Below are positions 10,788 through 20,809 of a DNA stretch of 64,000 bases, piece by piece. A model generated the notes under the pieces. The model saw only the letters and a list, made by a program, of their open reading frames with translations. It was not told where the DNA came from and did no database searches. The DNA comes from Coenobita brevimanus (lineage: Eukaryota > Arthropoda > Malacostraca > Decapoda > Coenobitidae), in assembly GCA_032717465.1 (NCBI GenBank), contig CM064697.1, forward strand, positions 4,227,001 through 4,291,000, read 5' to 3'. A program made the translations under genes and the position numbers. The first letter of the stretch is position 1. Each line of letters opens with the position of its first letter.

Positions 10788-11256
10788 CCCTTCTTGTCAG
10801 GGGTGCTTGCAAAAAATTTTTGTGGCATGTGACTTTAGCCGAAGCATTGTGGGAACTGTCGTGCAGACATGTTTTACTGCTACCGTTCATAGCAAAGTTA
10901 CCATTCATCAGTTTGGTCTCGTTTTGAAGCTGAGTAATTATACTTTATCATAATATGTTCAAAAAGGCAATGTATGCAAAATAAAATACAAAAAAAAGCG
11001 AGTGGAATATGGCCCACACGCAAAAACTTTAAAAAAATGCAAAATATAAAACTATTGACTTTATAACATTTTTGCTCCATAACATACCTGAATAAGTTTC
11101 CTTTCCAATGATGTATAATTTATTGTATTTGGAGCAAGAATACTGCAGAAATATGAAAATGAATATATTTCTTTGGATGACAGCTTTGGCCTTCATCCAA
11201 ATGTCTGAACCTCAGAAGCCAATGACAGCCAAAGCCATCATCAGTAGGTGAAAGGG
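10788..11256. mobile_element. Possible piggyBac-like MITE
   Basis: A 469-bp stretch lies between two TTAA sites (10784-10787 and 11257-11260) and begins CCCTT and ends AAGGG. TTAA followed by CCCTT is common at piggyBac ends. The inverted termini are very short, so chance pairing of two TTAA sites is a real alternative. The interior holds a near-repeat of GACAGC(T/C)(T/A)(T/A)GGCCTTCATC-like words at the right side. No transposase frame. Confidence 0.35.
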
Positions 11257-11313
11257 TTAAGTGCTGTGCCTATGCTGTACAGACCAGTTGCCCTTCTGAG
11301 CCTGTAAAACATG

Positions 11314-11380
11314 GCTTGAACACGTATAATAGACCTGCATGCTTGTGTCAGGCATGCAGGTCTGTTATACATGTGCAAGC
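11314..11380. repeat. 29-bp hairpin
   Basis: Left arm 11314-11342 and right arm 11352-11380 are reverse complements with about four mismatches, around a 9-base loop. The stem contains AGACCTGCATGC and its complement. It could be a foldback core, a small-RNA precursor or a decayed MITE; sequence alone does not decide. Confidence 0.75.
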
Positions 11381-11757
11381 TGGATGCTACAGTTCATTTG
11401 CCCATAATTATGTACATTCATTTGTTGTAATCTAATGTGCAATAATAAAAAAAAAATTGTTGCTTAGATTCATTTGTTGTAAGATTATAGTGTTTGAGGG
11501 ATATTCATTGGATCAAGAAAGATTATGGTTATATTTTGACCATTGATGTTATTCTTTCAGCACAGAGGGTGTCCTCTAAACTGAATCAAGTTATCATGTA
11601 CAGCAGATGCTCGATTTAATGAACACTGATTTGGCAGAAGCCTGATATAATGGAATCATTTTTTTCCGGTATTTCTTGCCCTATTTAATGGAAAATTTCT
11701 GTTAAAACAAGTATACTGTAATTCCGTTAAGGATATATCGTACACAGTAATGCATTA

Positions 11758-12087
11758 GGGGGAGGCGGGGCTCAGTCGGTAGAGAGGTGGTCTGCAGTCC
11801 TACCGGACCCAGGTTCAAATCCTCGCTGGGGCAGGGAACAGTGTAAGGATTTGAATGTAATAAAAACAGACTTTACTGATCTACCAGAAGATCTACCAAC
11901 ATGTAAAAATACCCCTGCCAATACCAGTACACCAGTCCTGTATGAGACAGCCCTAGCATGTATTCAATATGGACGGTGGGTGTTAGCGCCGAAGTGGTGA
12001 CATGTAGAGGTGTATGGTATGTAGGAGGACTACTGGGCCTTGGGAGCAGGCTGTGAAGCCTATGCCTAGAATCGGACAAAAAAAAAA
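11758..12087 (+). mobile_element. tRNA-derived SINE (family S), copy 1
   Basis: The head GGAGGCGGGGCTCAGTCGGTAG contains an A box, and GGTTCAAATCC, about 50 bases on, is a B box. The tRNA-like head is followed by a roughly 240-bp body and an A-rich end at 12077-12087. The copy at 23451-23783 matches throughout, including GTAAGGATTTGAAT, CCAGTACACCAGT(C/T)CTGTATGAGACAGC and GGACGGTGGGTGTTAG. The tRNA of origin is not clear because the anticodon arm has decayed. Confidence 0.85.
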
Positions 12088-12160
12088 GGGGGGGGGTATT
12101 AATTATGTAGCATTGAGAGTTAGCATAATTTGCTAGATTTGGGTTGCCTTCAAGGATTAA

Positions 12161-12812
12161 CCTGTACCATCCCAGGCATTTTTGCAAGTTTATACCCACC
12201 CAATCATGGACCAAAAATGGAAAAAAAATTTATTGCATAAAACAATCCAAAAGGACATAATCAAGGAAAAGCAAAAACAAGTACTCCTTATGGGAGAAAT
12301 AAGACCAGGATGGCTGTCCGTTGTGTTTTTAGCCCAGTTTCCCAAGCTGTGAGCAATGTTTTCCCACCCAGCTGGGTGGGATGAGAGAGAAAGGGGGATT
12401 CCCCTTTCTGTGTCCTCTACTGGCTCATATTCCTCCCCAGAATAGTTATCCAGGGCTTTCTCTTCTGAAGAATCACTAAATGAAGGGATAGAAGGATCCA
12501 TGTGACAATTTCAACAGCCTCCTCCAGCCCAATGAGGCGGAAAAATGGCGTGATTTTCGCGACATCTTAACACTCTGACGAACAGTGGCACACTGATGTT
12601 ACCCACCCACGCAGAACCAAACTCGGTACTACAGCTGCTCGGACACAGTGTTGCCAATACATTAAGCTGCTACTTAGCAAAAAATAAACAAGATTAAAGC
12701 AGTTTGAGACCTGCTACAGCGCTCGAATTTTGCTGTCGGCACCATCACGTCGCTGGGATTAATAGAGACATTTTGTACTGTCGGCACCATGCCGACAGCA
12801 GGATTGTACAGG
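12161..12812 (-). mobile_element. piggyBac-like element with transposase N-terminal remnant
   Basis: The inverted termini CCTGTACCATCCCAGG and CCTGTACAATCCTG are bordered by TTAA on both sides (12157-12160, 12813-12816). Just inside the right end are palindromic CTGTCGGCA/TGCCGACAG motifs. On the minus strand, from 12501, a frame begins MDPSIPSFSDSSEEKALDNY and continues with EEYEPVE, the serine- and acid-rich style of piggyBac transposase N-termini. The catalytic domain is absent, so this is an internally deleted copy. Confidence 0.7.
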
Positions 12813-12949
12813 TTAAGCAGAAAGTACCTTGAAATACCGGAAAATTTTCCCTCATATTGAACCTTGGTTACGGAACTTGATTTAGCGGATAATTCGAGAA
12901 ATCGGAATGGGGGTTGGCTGAATTAGTATGTTAAATCGAGCATTTACTG

Positions 12950-13456
12950 TATTAGCTATACTGAACTATTACGATCTTGAGCAGATGGGATTGATCAAGA
13001 TGTTTCCAACTCTTTATTTCAGATGGTCTCTCATAAGCTAAATAAAATTGTGTTGCATCAGCCAGAATAAATGAGAGTACAGTTCATCCCTGTGCTTACA
13101 GGGTGAAAGGGTGACCTTTCTGCTGCAGATGTTTGGGAAGGGTTACAAAACTTTTGATATCCACACTGTATTAGTTATTGAGTCTTTTACAGAACTGAAA
13201 ATAGTATTGTAATACCAGGTGATAGCCAGAATGAAAAGTAAATATCATGTGGTAGGATGTGATAGAGTCTAACTCCCTGGTGTGAAGAGTCATACATAAA
13301 ATTTAACAGCAACCAGAGTAAAATAGATTTTATGTAGAGTTATTGGGAAGGTACTGTACATGTTTTATATATAAATAGATAGATAGGGATGCCAGCATTT
13401 GGCTTCTTTTATTAGTCAAGAGTCATTGTGTAGTACAGGATGTGGTTGATTATTAT

Positions 13457-13497
<41 letters not shown>

Positions 13498-16400
13498 GCC
13501 ACACCAAGGAGACTCCCATTTTCCACCAATGATCCATAAACCCAAGTACCATATGACATTCTTACATGCATCAGAGTAACAAATTAGTTTTGGCCAAAAA
13601 AAATTTGCATCAGCTACTGTATTTTTTTTTTTTTTCCCCTTTAAATCTCTTGCATCAGGGTGTTTCACAGAGCTAATATCCTCATTCTCACCCAGTCTCA
13701 TTTGATCACATGGGGTGAGCTGAAGCAAACTGAGATCCTTTGTTGTTCTGGGGATATGAATAATTGGAGAATGGTTGCTCCAGGTACAAATTCCTCTGAC
13801 CATATACTGTATACTTTGTGTGGTACAGACCTAAATTATTTTAAGCAGTTAACTGGGTGTGAAGGCTCTACTTCCATACACTAATACAAAGAAGATAAAG
13901 GGGAAGGCCTAAACCCCAACTTCACCCCATTTAGTCACCCTGTTTTTAGTAATAAGAATATATTTCACCATCCACACAGTGCCATCTTTCAGTATAAATA
14001 ACCAGGCATTCCATTACAATCTCATGGAAAGGATATCGATACATTTATCACTTAAGAGTTGATCACTTGTTTACCTTGGAAAATGCACTATTTATAGGGG
14101 ACAACTTTTTCGCATGCAAGATCATGTGCAAACATCTCTTTACGGCTCTGACTAGGCACTGTAACCACAGTAAGGAAGTGACATATAATCCATTTGTCAG
14201 ATTTGGAAGACCAAGTTAATGTAGGAAGTGGATTGTACATAATGTCAGAGAGAAAAATGTTAATTATAAATTGATGTACTGTACAATGGTAATCCAGGGG
14301 TGGGCAGTTACGTAGGTTGGTGGGTTGTTTTCATAAAAGAGAATCATGTTTAATATCACCAGTTATCCAAATCTCTTTGCTGGTGATAATTTTTCAAAGG
14401 AAACATAGCATTTGAACATAGGCCAAAAAGAACTGAAACATTTTCAGTACTGTATGATTGCACCATACAGTTAAGATTTGGTGCTGTTGGTGATTTCAGC
14501 ACAACAAAATAATCAGTCATATTGGCTGAACAGTTACCAGATTTTTGCATTTGTGGCCTCCTAATATTCATTTAACGGTACATACCTTAAGAGTCTCACT
14601 ATTTATTTTTTATTATTATTATTATTTTTTTTCTCTCTCTCCAAGATCCTATAGTGGGCTGTACAATGTATTGCTCATCCCAGAACAAATCCCTCAATAC
14701 CAGTTTACAATTTCAGAGTTTGCTGTACAGCTTGTCATCGTGCTCAGTATGTAATTTCAGTATAGTTGTAGCATGCCGGTGTTCTGCCTTGCTCAGCTTC
14801 GGATTGTTGTTTGACTTACATGTTGAACACTTGGTCATGTGTGGTATGTCATGAGGTATAGGCATACCAGAACAAAAAACTGTGTTGTTTAATGCACATT
14901 GTAAGCTTGTGAGTTCCAGTTATCATGCACAGTTTACTAATGTTACAGTACTGGATTTAAAGAATGGCAGTGAAAACTATATACTGTACCAGTACCAGAA
15001 ACTTTACAACAACAAGCAATGCGTTGTGTGTGAACATAGGTAAATGACTGTCAGTTATGTCTATATAGTAAAACTTATCTGGGAATCCTGGGAAGTATAA
15101 TTAGTACGTGACATGATTTTGAGTACTTGTGGCCTCAAGGTACAGATGTGCCAAAACATAGTCTTTTAATGCCAATTAAAAATATTCTGTAATTATTGTT
15201 CTCTATTGTACATGAATATTGTACTCTATTGTGTTTCATCGTGTTTGGCCAGGGTGTTCATTTTGCAGTCATTTGATAATACTGTACTTGTATAAAGAAA
15301 TCAAGCTTGTAAATGAGGACAATATTGTACTGTATGATACAGTTGTTATTGCCTAACCCCAGATTGTCTGGCCAAACAGCCCTAATGACCATAGGTAAGC
15401 AACTGCTTCCTACAATTACAGTGCAGTACACACACTATGTATGGACTCGGCTCCCCCTTGTAGTAGACAACACCTCACCAGGGTCCTTCCCATAGTGAAA
15501 TGCAGGGATATATGGGGAGGTTTGGCTGCTGGGTGGACACCACAGCTGCCCAATCCAGGGTGCACAGCACCACAACGTATAGACTCCCCTTCAGTGCCAC
15601 AGTACAGTGAAACCACTGCAGTACATTGAACCAACTGAAGGAAGACCCAGTCTAATACAGGTAAACTTTCAAATTTATTGTGGATATGACAGCCTGGTAT
15701 ATGGAGAAAAATTCCAACATCCAAGAGGGTCTGAATGCATAAAAGTAAAATGCTGTTATCAAACAAAAATGATGCAGTAAACATTAATACCTTTGTAGTA
15801 ATACAGCAGAAAATGTGTATGCGTAGTAATGAAAATAAATATTTACAATACCCCTGCAATGAGGAAATGAATACGAGAGGAAAATCCAATAAGATGCAGG
15901 ATGAAAACAATGTCCAACATAATGAAGGTCAATATAGTGAGGATTTACTTTACTGGACTTCAGTACATTTGGGTTTCCCTATTTAGGATTGTTTTGCAAC
16001 CTAAGTCATCATACTGAGTATAGAAACTTACCCCCCACCTCCCACCCCTTTTTTTTTTCTTTTTTACAATTGAAGGGATTTTATTACTTTCAGTTTACTG
16101 ATTTAAGGCAGTAATCCTTAGTTATGGCCAGTAAGTTACAGTATGTATTTGGCACCACTGTACAAGGAAACATTGAGGTGTCACCTTGATGCTTTAGTAA
16201 TTACTGTGCAGCAGCCATTCATCTAATTGTTCAAAGTATTTGTGTAATGAAAATTACATCAGTGGCTCCAGTACTGTACTCATTTTTGGCCGTACCTTGT
16301 TAAAGATGACAATGTCATCAGCCATTGGTGCACAAAGTTACAATTATCAGTGTAATGAATGTATGTATAGTACTCTAACCAGGATGAATTAGAGTGTAAG

Positions 16401-16725
16401 CAAAGGCTTAGGTGGTGATTGTTATTGTTTGTGTGAGTGTATGCCCAAAAAATTATTGGATGTTTATAACCAAAGTATTCATATCACCTGAAAAGATTGC
16501 TAGTCTTTCATGTAACTCCTTCATAGAAGCATACCACTGTCATCCCTCCATGGATCTTGACATGTCTGAAAAAATTAGAGAAGAATAACGACTAATATCA
16601 GTGTAGTTGTCATTAAATTGAAGTTAAATTATCCAGATACCCATGATCCAGAGGGCCAGATAGGTACTTTATTGTACAGTACATTGATATTTTTCTTCAG
16701 ATGTCTGCAGATTATATACAGTATA
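12950..16725. other. Intergenic AT-rich DNA, no gene seen
   Basis: It contains poly-T at 13459-13494, a T-rich stretch near 13621 and many TACTGTA/GTACAGTA words. A minus-strand frame of 164 codons at 15416-15910 has a hydrophobic start and no domain; it lacks splice or codon-use support and is not called. A family F-like minus arm (GCTAAATAAAATTG...AGAATAA) lies at 13037-13072. Confidence 0.5.
13459..13494. repeat. Poly-T run
   Basis: About 36 T residues after TTATTATTATT. No retroposon body was identified beside it. Confidence 0.9.
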
Positions 16726-17374
16726 CAGTAAAAGCTCGATTAACCAGAATGCATGGGGATTCGTTTATTCTGAACATGGAATTATCTGGATAACCAAATG
16801 TTACTCTTAGAAATTTTCTGGGAGGTCAAACAAATGAAATAGGACCAAACTGGGACTTTATTTCATACAGTACATTATTCAGTATTAGGTACAGTACAGG
16901 TACACTACAGTACACAAAAAAGACAGCAAGAGAAATGGTACAGAACTGAACACAAACCAGCAAACATTACCAAAAATTGTTTAAAGAAAAATTTAGCATA
17001 TGTTACAGGCCAGTATAATTTTGAAAACTTAGCAGCCTACACTACTTTATCCTGTACTGTTTAGAACTTATCAAGAATTATAGGAGGATCATCAGGATCA
17101 TAAGATGAGGATTCAGACAGTGGAGAAGTGGAAGGAACAAGGTCAGTAGCTGAAGATGTGGAAGGAAATGAGTCAGGAGCTGAAGAAGTGGAAGGAACTG
17201 GGTCAGGAGCTGAAGAAGTGGAAGGAACAGGATCAGGAGATGAAGTAGTAGAAGGAACAGGATCAGAAGCTAACCGGTATCTGGAATATTTTCAACCCCA
17301 TGCCAAATCGAATTTACATTCCGGTTATATTGCTGTGCCAATGCATCGGATGCCGGTTAATCAAGCTTTTACTG
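16726..17374 (-). mobile_element. Tigger/pogo transposon, internally deleted
   Basis: The inverted termini CAGTAAAAGCTCGATTAACC and (reverse complement of the right end) CAGTAAAAGCTTGATTAACC are flanked by TA (16724-16725, 17375-17376). The minus strand keeps only the C-terminal end of the transposase (17061-17272). The DDE domain and the DNA-binding domains are missing. At 649 bp it is a deletion derivative of an autonomous Tigger-type element. Confidence 0.85.
17061..17272 (-). pseudogene. Tigger-type transposase C-terminal fragment with PSTSS repeats
   Basis: Read on the minus strand, this has about four copies of an 11-residue unit PSTSSAPDPV-like, then LSESSSYDPDDPPIILDKF and a stop at 17061-17063. 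The ending is reminiscent of the acidic, proline-rich C-terminus of pogo/Tigger transposases. In DNA the repeats form a 33-bp minisatellite. A + strand frame also runs through the repeat, but it is explained by this one. No catalytic residues remain, so it is non-functional. Confidence 0.7.
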
Positions 17375-17524
17375 TACCTGTCTTCTATAATGGTGTTTTT
17401 TTAATTTTTATAGTGGAACTGTTTTCTTCTTTCCTATATGTTATCAGTTATTTGCTAGATATGAGTCAGTATTTAAAAAAAAAAGGAAAAAAAAAACAGG
17501 ACATACTTTAAATCTAGCAGTTTA

Positions 17525-17942
17525 CAGTAACACTACGTATAATGGACTACTGTAATTGGCGCCCAAGCCATTCCGAAAAAAGCGAAATTCCAATAAAAGT
17601 GACATCCAGACTTCCCCCGGCTAACTCAGACTTTTTCCGATAATCAGACATTATTCTGGATTGCTCCAATGGTTTTTAAACGGTTTTCACTACCATTGCA
17701 GTATTATTCCTTCACTACAATAATTAAATGGTATAATATATATAATAATACTATACTGTACACTGATAAACGTGTCATTTATATGTAATTGTGATGAACA
17801 TAGTTGAAGTGGTCAGGCAGTCCGGACTGCTTCTGGCTTTATCACACTTTTTCCAATATATAGGAATTTAGTCCGCTTGCTCCTCGATTCCAATAATAGC
17901 AAATTCCGGCCTATTGAAGTCCATCATATCGAGGTTTTACTG
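17525..17942. mobile_element. Tigger/mariner-type MITE (418 bp)
   Basis: Inverted ends of about 24 bp (CAGTAACACTACGTATAATGGAC on the left; the right end in reverse complement reads CAGTAAAACCTCGATATGATGGAC) are flanked by TA at 17523-17524 and 17943-17944. No coding sequence. It lies only 150 bp from the Tigger derivative at 16726-17374 but has different termini. Confidence 0.75.
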
Positions 17943-18274
17943 TACTGGTATGTTATAGAGTAAAACCTGAAACTGGTCAAAATTGCCCTAAGATGGCCTG
18001 ATTAACATTTAATGAGGATAAGTAGGTTTCCACCAACACTATTTACCTTAATACAGTCTGGCTTCGATGTTGCAGTGTGTTTTTAGTTGCCATACTGACA
18101 ATAAATCCAGTCATCTCTAAAGTTGGGCTGTCATGAGAAATGTGTGTAGGGATGGCAATGACATGCTTTCTTTTCCCCACCTATCCTGTCCCTTGCCTTG
18201 CTTAACTTGGTTTCATGTTTCTGTTGTCCTTTAGATAACCCCTTCAGTCAGGTAAAAGATTTAGTAAATTTTAA

Positions 18275-18465
18275 TCTTGTTGTTGTGGCCCAAGACTCAT
18301 CTGAATGTTACCTGGTGGACTGCAGGCTGAAGTTGCCCTTTTCCCGCATTTCATCATCCCCCTTTCAGGCAACTGGGAGGGAGTTAAGGGATGCTTGTAT
18401 AACTGGGTAACAGACAATCCCAGTTATATTGGTGCCTCCATGTCAGGGCATCCCTCCCCAGCATC
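18275..18465 (+). repeat. Dispersed repeat, family R, copy 1
   Basis: This shares a common body with 44500-44705 and 60925-61115, all on the + strand: GTTGTTG, then a CTCATCTG block, CTGCAGGCTGAAGTT, GGCAACTG(G)GAGG, GTATAACTGGGTAA, GTTATATTGGTGCC and a CC(A)TGTNNNGGCNTCCCTC block. It is followed at once by family F sequence, as is copy 3, which suggests that R is the internal part of a longer F element. Confidence 0.7.
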
Positions 18466-18468
18466 TAT

Positions 18469-18609
18469 TTTATTCTTGCTACTGTCATTATTTTATTGAG
18501 TGTAGAAGAAACTTTTTACTGTAGGGGTTAATGAAGGCTATAACTCACCCCTCCAGTTTGAAAAGGCTATCCTATTTTGCATGTCATCATCAAGAAGTAG
18601 CAAGAATAA
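18469..18609. repeat. Family F inverted-arm repeat, pair 2
   Basis: The left arm TTATTCTTGCTACTGTCATTATTTTATTGAGTG is followed by AGGGGTTAATGAAGG. The right arm ends AAGTAGCAAGAATAA at 18609. The stretch between the arms aligns with 61140-61230 of the copy carrying R copy 3. Confidence 0.6.
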
Positions 18610-20631
18610 GCTAAAAAAAAAAATGCTTCATCAAATTCAAGGGGTCAAATCATTTTCATATTAATTTAGTAATTGTTTAGCTTTATGGTTTTTTTTCCTT
18701 TTGATAAAATTTTTATTATCAAAAATGGGTAAGATGTTCCTTGCACTGTACTGGATTTTCATCAGAAAATACCCATTTGTTCATTTCCATTAACTGTCAG
18801 TCAGTATTCACATCTGCTTTCCAAACAGCCACATATTACAAGTTGGATAAATGTACTAATATCTGTTGGCTTTTGTAAGAGCAATGTCTAGGATATTGGT
18901 GAAGTTTAAAGCTTATGTGGTGTTCTCTGTGGAAAGTAAAGTTACCTCAGGATTTTTTAAGGTACATGATAATTATTTTGTATCTGTAAATTTGGTAACA
19001 GAATGCAGTATACCAAGAAGTAAAAGTCCTCATATAGTGTTTGCTTCAGGGTGTAATTGACTCTGGTCTGCATAAGTATATGATTTGCTGTAAGGTTTCC
19101 AAACAGTTTGATTTATTTTTTATATAACCCTGTGAGGCTTGGTTTATTAGTACTTTGTTTAGTGCAGAGTGACTTAGGTTATATTTTAAACTCTCTGAGA
19201 GTAGTTAATAAAACAAACTGCCTAGCATTATACTGAAATATTTTAACCCTTTATTTTATTTAACTGGAGTAACTTTTCAAAGTGAAGTAAGAAATTGCCT
19301 TCATTAATACCTTCACTACTAAAGGGTTGATCTAAGTTGAATACAGTTGTCTTGTGGTAGCAAGAATGACATAAAAATATATGATATCAGATTAAAAGGA
19401 TTAAATTTAGTGTACAGTAATACAAAATATATTTTTACTCCAACTAATCACCAAAACTGGTTTGATATGAGGACTTCTACTGTAATGTATGATAATTCTG
19501 AAAAAAAAATATTGTTTATAGAATGCTAGTAATGTTGAGATTATATTTTTATTTTTAGATCACTAGATATGTAAGTTTTGTACTGTTTCATCAGTGTTGT
19601 TTATTTCAAAGAAGATTTATATGAAAAATCCAGAAACTTGCAGTGTATGTTTATGTTTGCATTCCCACCTCTTAAGTCTATATTCATCATTAAATGGATG
19701 CTGTTTCATTTAATAAATGTTATCTGATGGCTTTGCTGTTTGAATGTCGTTGGTGAGGTTTACAGTAGAAACAGGCATGTGTGGATACTCCTTTCCACCT
19801 CATTCTCATGCAGTACCTTCCTTAGCCTTTTCAGTGTCTCTAAACTGAAATGACATGCCTGGACCAAAATGGGTATGAAAAGTCTGTATTGACAAAGCTG
19901 ACTGGACCTAATCAAACCTAAATAGCTTAGAACTAACCTGAATTAACCTCCATGGGCTAGAATGGAGCTTGAATGGTTATGAAATCATGTAATTGATTTT
20001 AAGTGTACACGAACTGACGGTCAAAGTGAACTTAAGTAGCCTGAATGAGTCTAAATTGGACTCGGTGAATCTTATTGCCAACCAATCAGAGCTTCATATC
20101 TGTGACTTGCTGACATTCGGTATACTCTGATAAAACCACCTTTATACTAACAGATGCCCGTTATTGCTTAACTTGTAGAGACATTTTTGTTTCCAATTTG
20201 GACTGAAGGGCTAACCACTTGAAACCATGTAATATCATTTTAAGCTCATTTTTTCTGCTATTATATGATTTCATTCAACTTGGAAATGACCTTTTGTTTT
20301 ACAAGGGGTTCATCAGGCTATATCTATCCCCTTGTATTCCAAAAATTTATCCAAAGTTGAATAAAATAATTAAGAAGTAGCAAGAAGAAAATTAAAGACC
20401 TGTAACCAAAGCGTGTGAGAAAAGGACAGAAGAGATGGGGGTTGATCCCCACCCACCGCGCAGTTTACCCATCCCCCACCCAAAAAAATATATATATAAA
20501 AAAATACAAAAAACACTGCTTGTTAGAGAGAACAAGCATGAAAATTAAGGAAGGGTAGAAGAGGAAAGGGTGTTCACTGTGTAATCTCTACAAATCTGAA
20601 AAAAGTGTAACATAAAAATTTGCTGGTTTCT

Positions 20632-20632
<1 letters not shown>
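18610..20632. other. Intergenic, no gene seen
   Basis: AT-rich DNA. Minus-type family F arms occur near 19355 (GTAGCAAGAATGA) and at 20355-20388 (AGTTGAATAAAATAATTAAG, then TAGCAAGAAG). No domain-bearing frame was recognised. Confidence 0.5.

Positions 20633-20663
<31 letters not shown>
20633..20663. repeat. Poly-A run
   Basis: About 31 A residues, 150 bp beyond the 3' end of the minus-strand LINE at 20810. It does not look like that element's tail, because the strand is wrong. Confidence 0.9.
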
Positions 20664-20668
<5 letters not shown>

Positions 20669-20809
20669 TCACTACCGTATGCGGTATTTCAGGTGTTTTT
20701 GTAACATTATCACACACCATAATATTATAATGAAACTAGGGTGGCTGAAAATCATGTGATTTATTTTGACACATTACCATACCAACTTATATATTTCATC
20801 GTGTGGAGG

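Larger units (their letters stand above)
11601..12949. mobile_element. Tigger/pogo-like MITE carrying two nested insertions
   Basis: The ends CAGCAGATGCTCGATTTAA and (reverse complement of the right end) CAGTAAATGCTCGATTTAA are inverted and flanked by TA (11599-11600 and 12950-12951). CAGTA...CTCGATTTAA termini with TA duplication are typical of pogo/Tigger-type elements. The host is interrupted by a tRNA-derived SINE (11758-12087) and a TTAA-flanked piggyBac-like element (12161-12812). Removing both leaves about 370 bp, similar in design to the copy at 5057-5717. Confidence 0.75.

Noticed and set aside
15416..15910. Minus-strand frame of 164 codons with hydrophobic N-terminus
   Set aside because: No domain, no splice or promoter context, and AT-rich intergenic DNA makes it plausible by chance.
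17128..17511. + strand frame with VEGTGSGAEE repeats
   Set aside because: It reads antisense through the Tigger transposase tail and runs across the element's right terminus.
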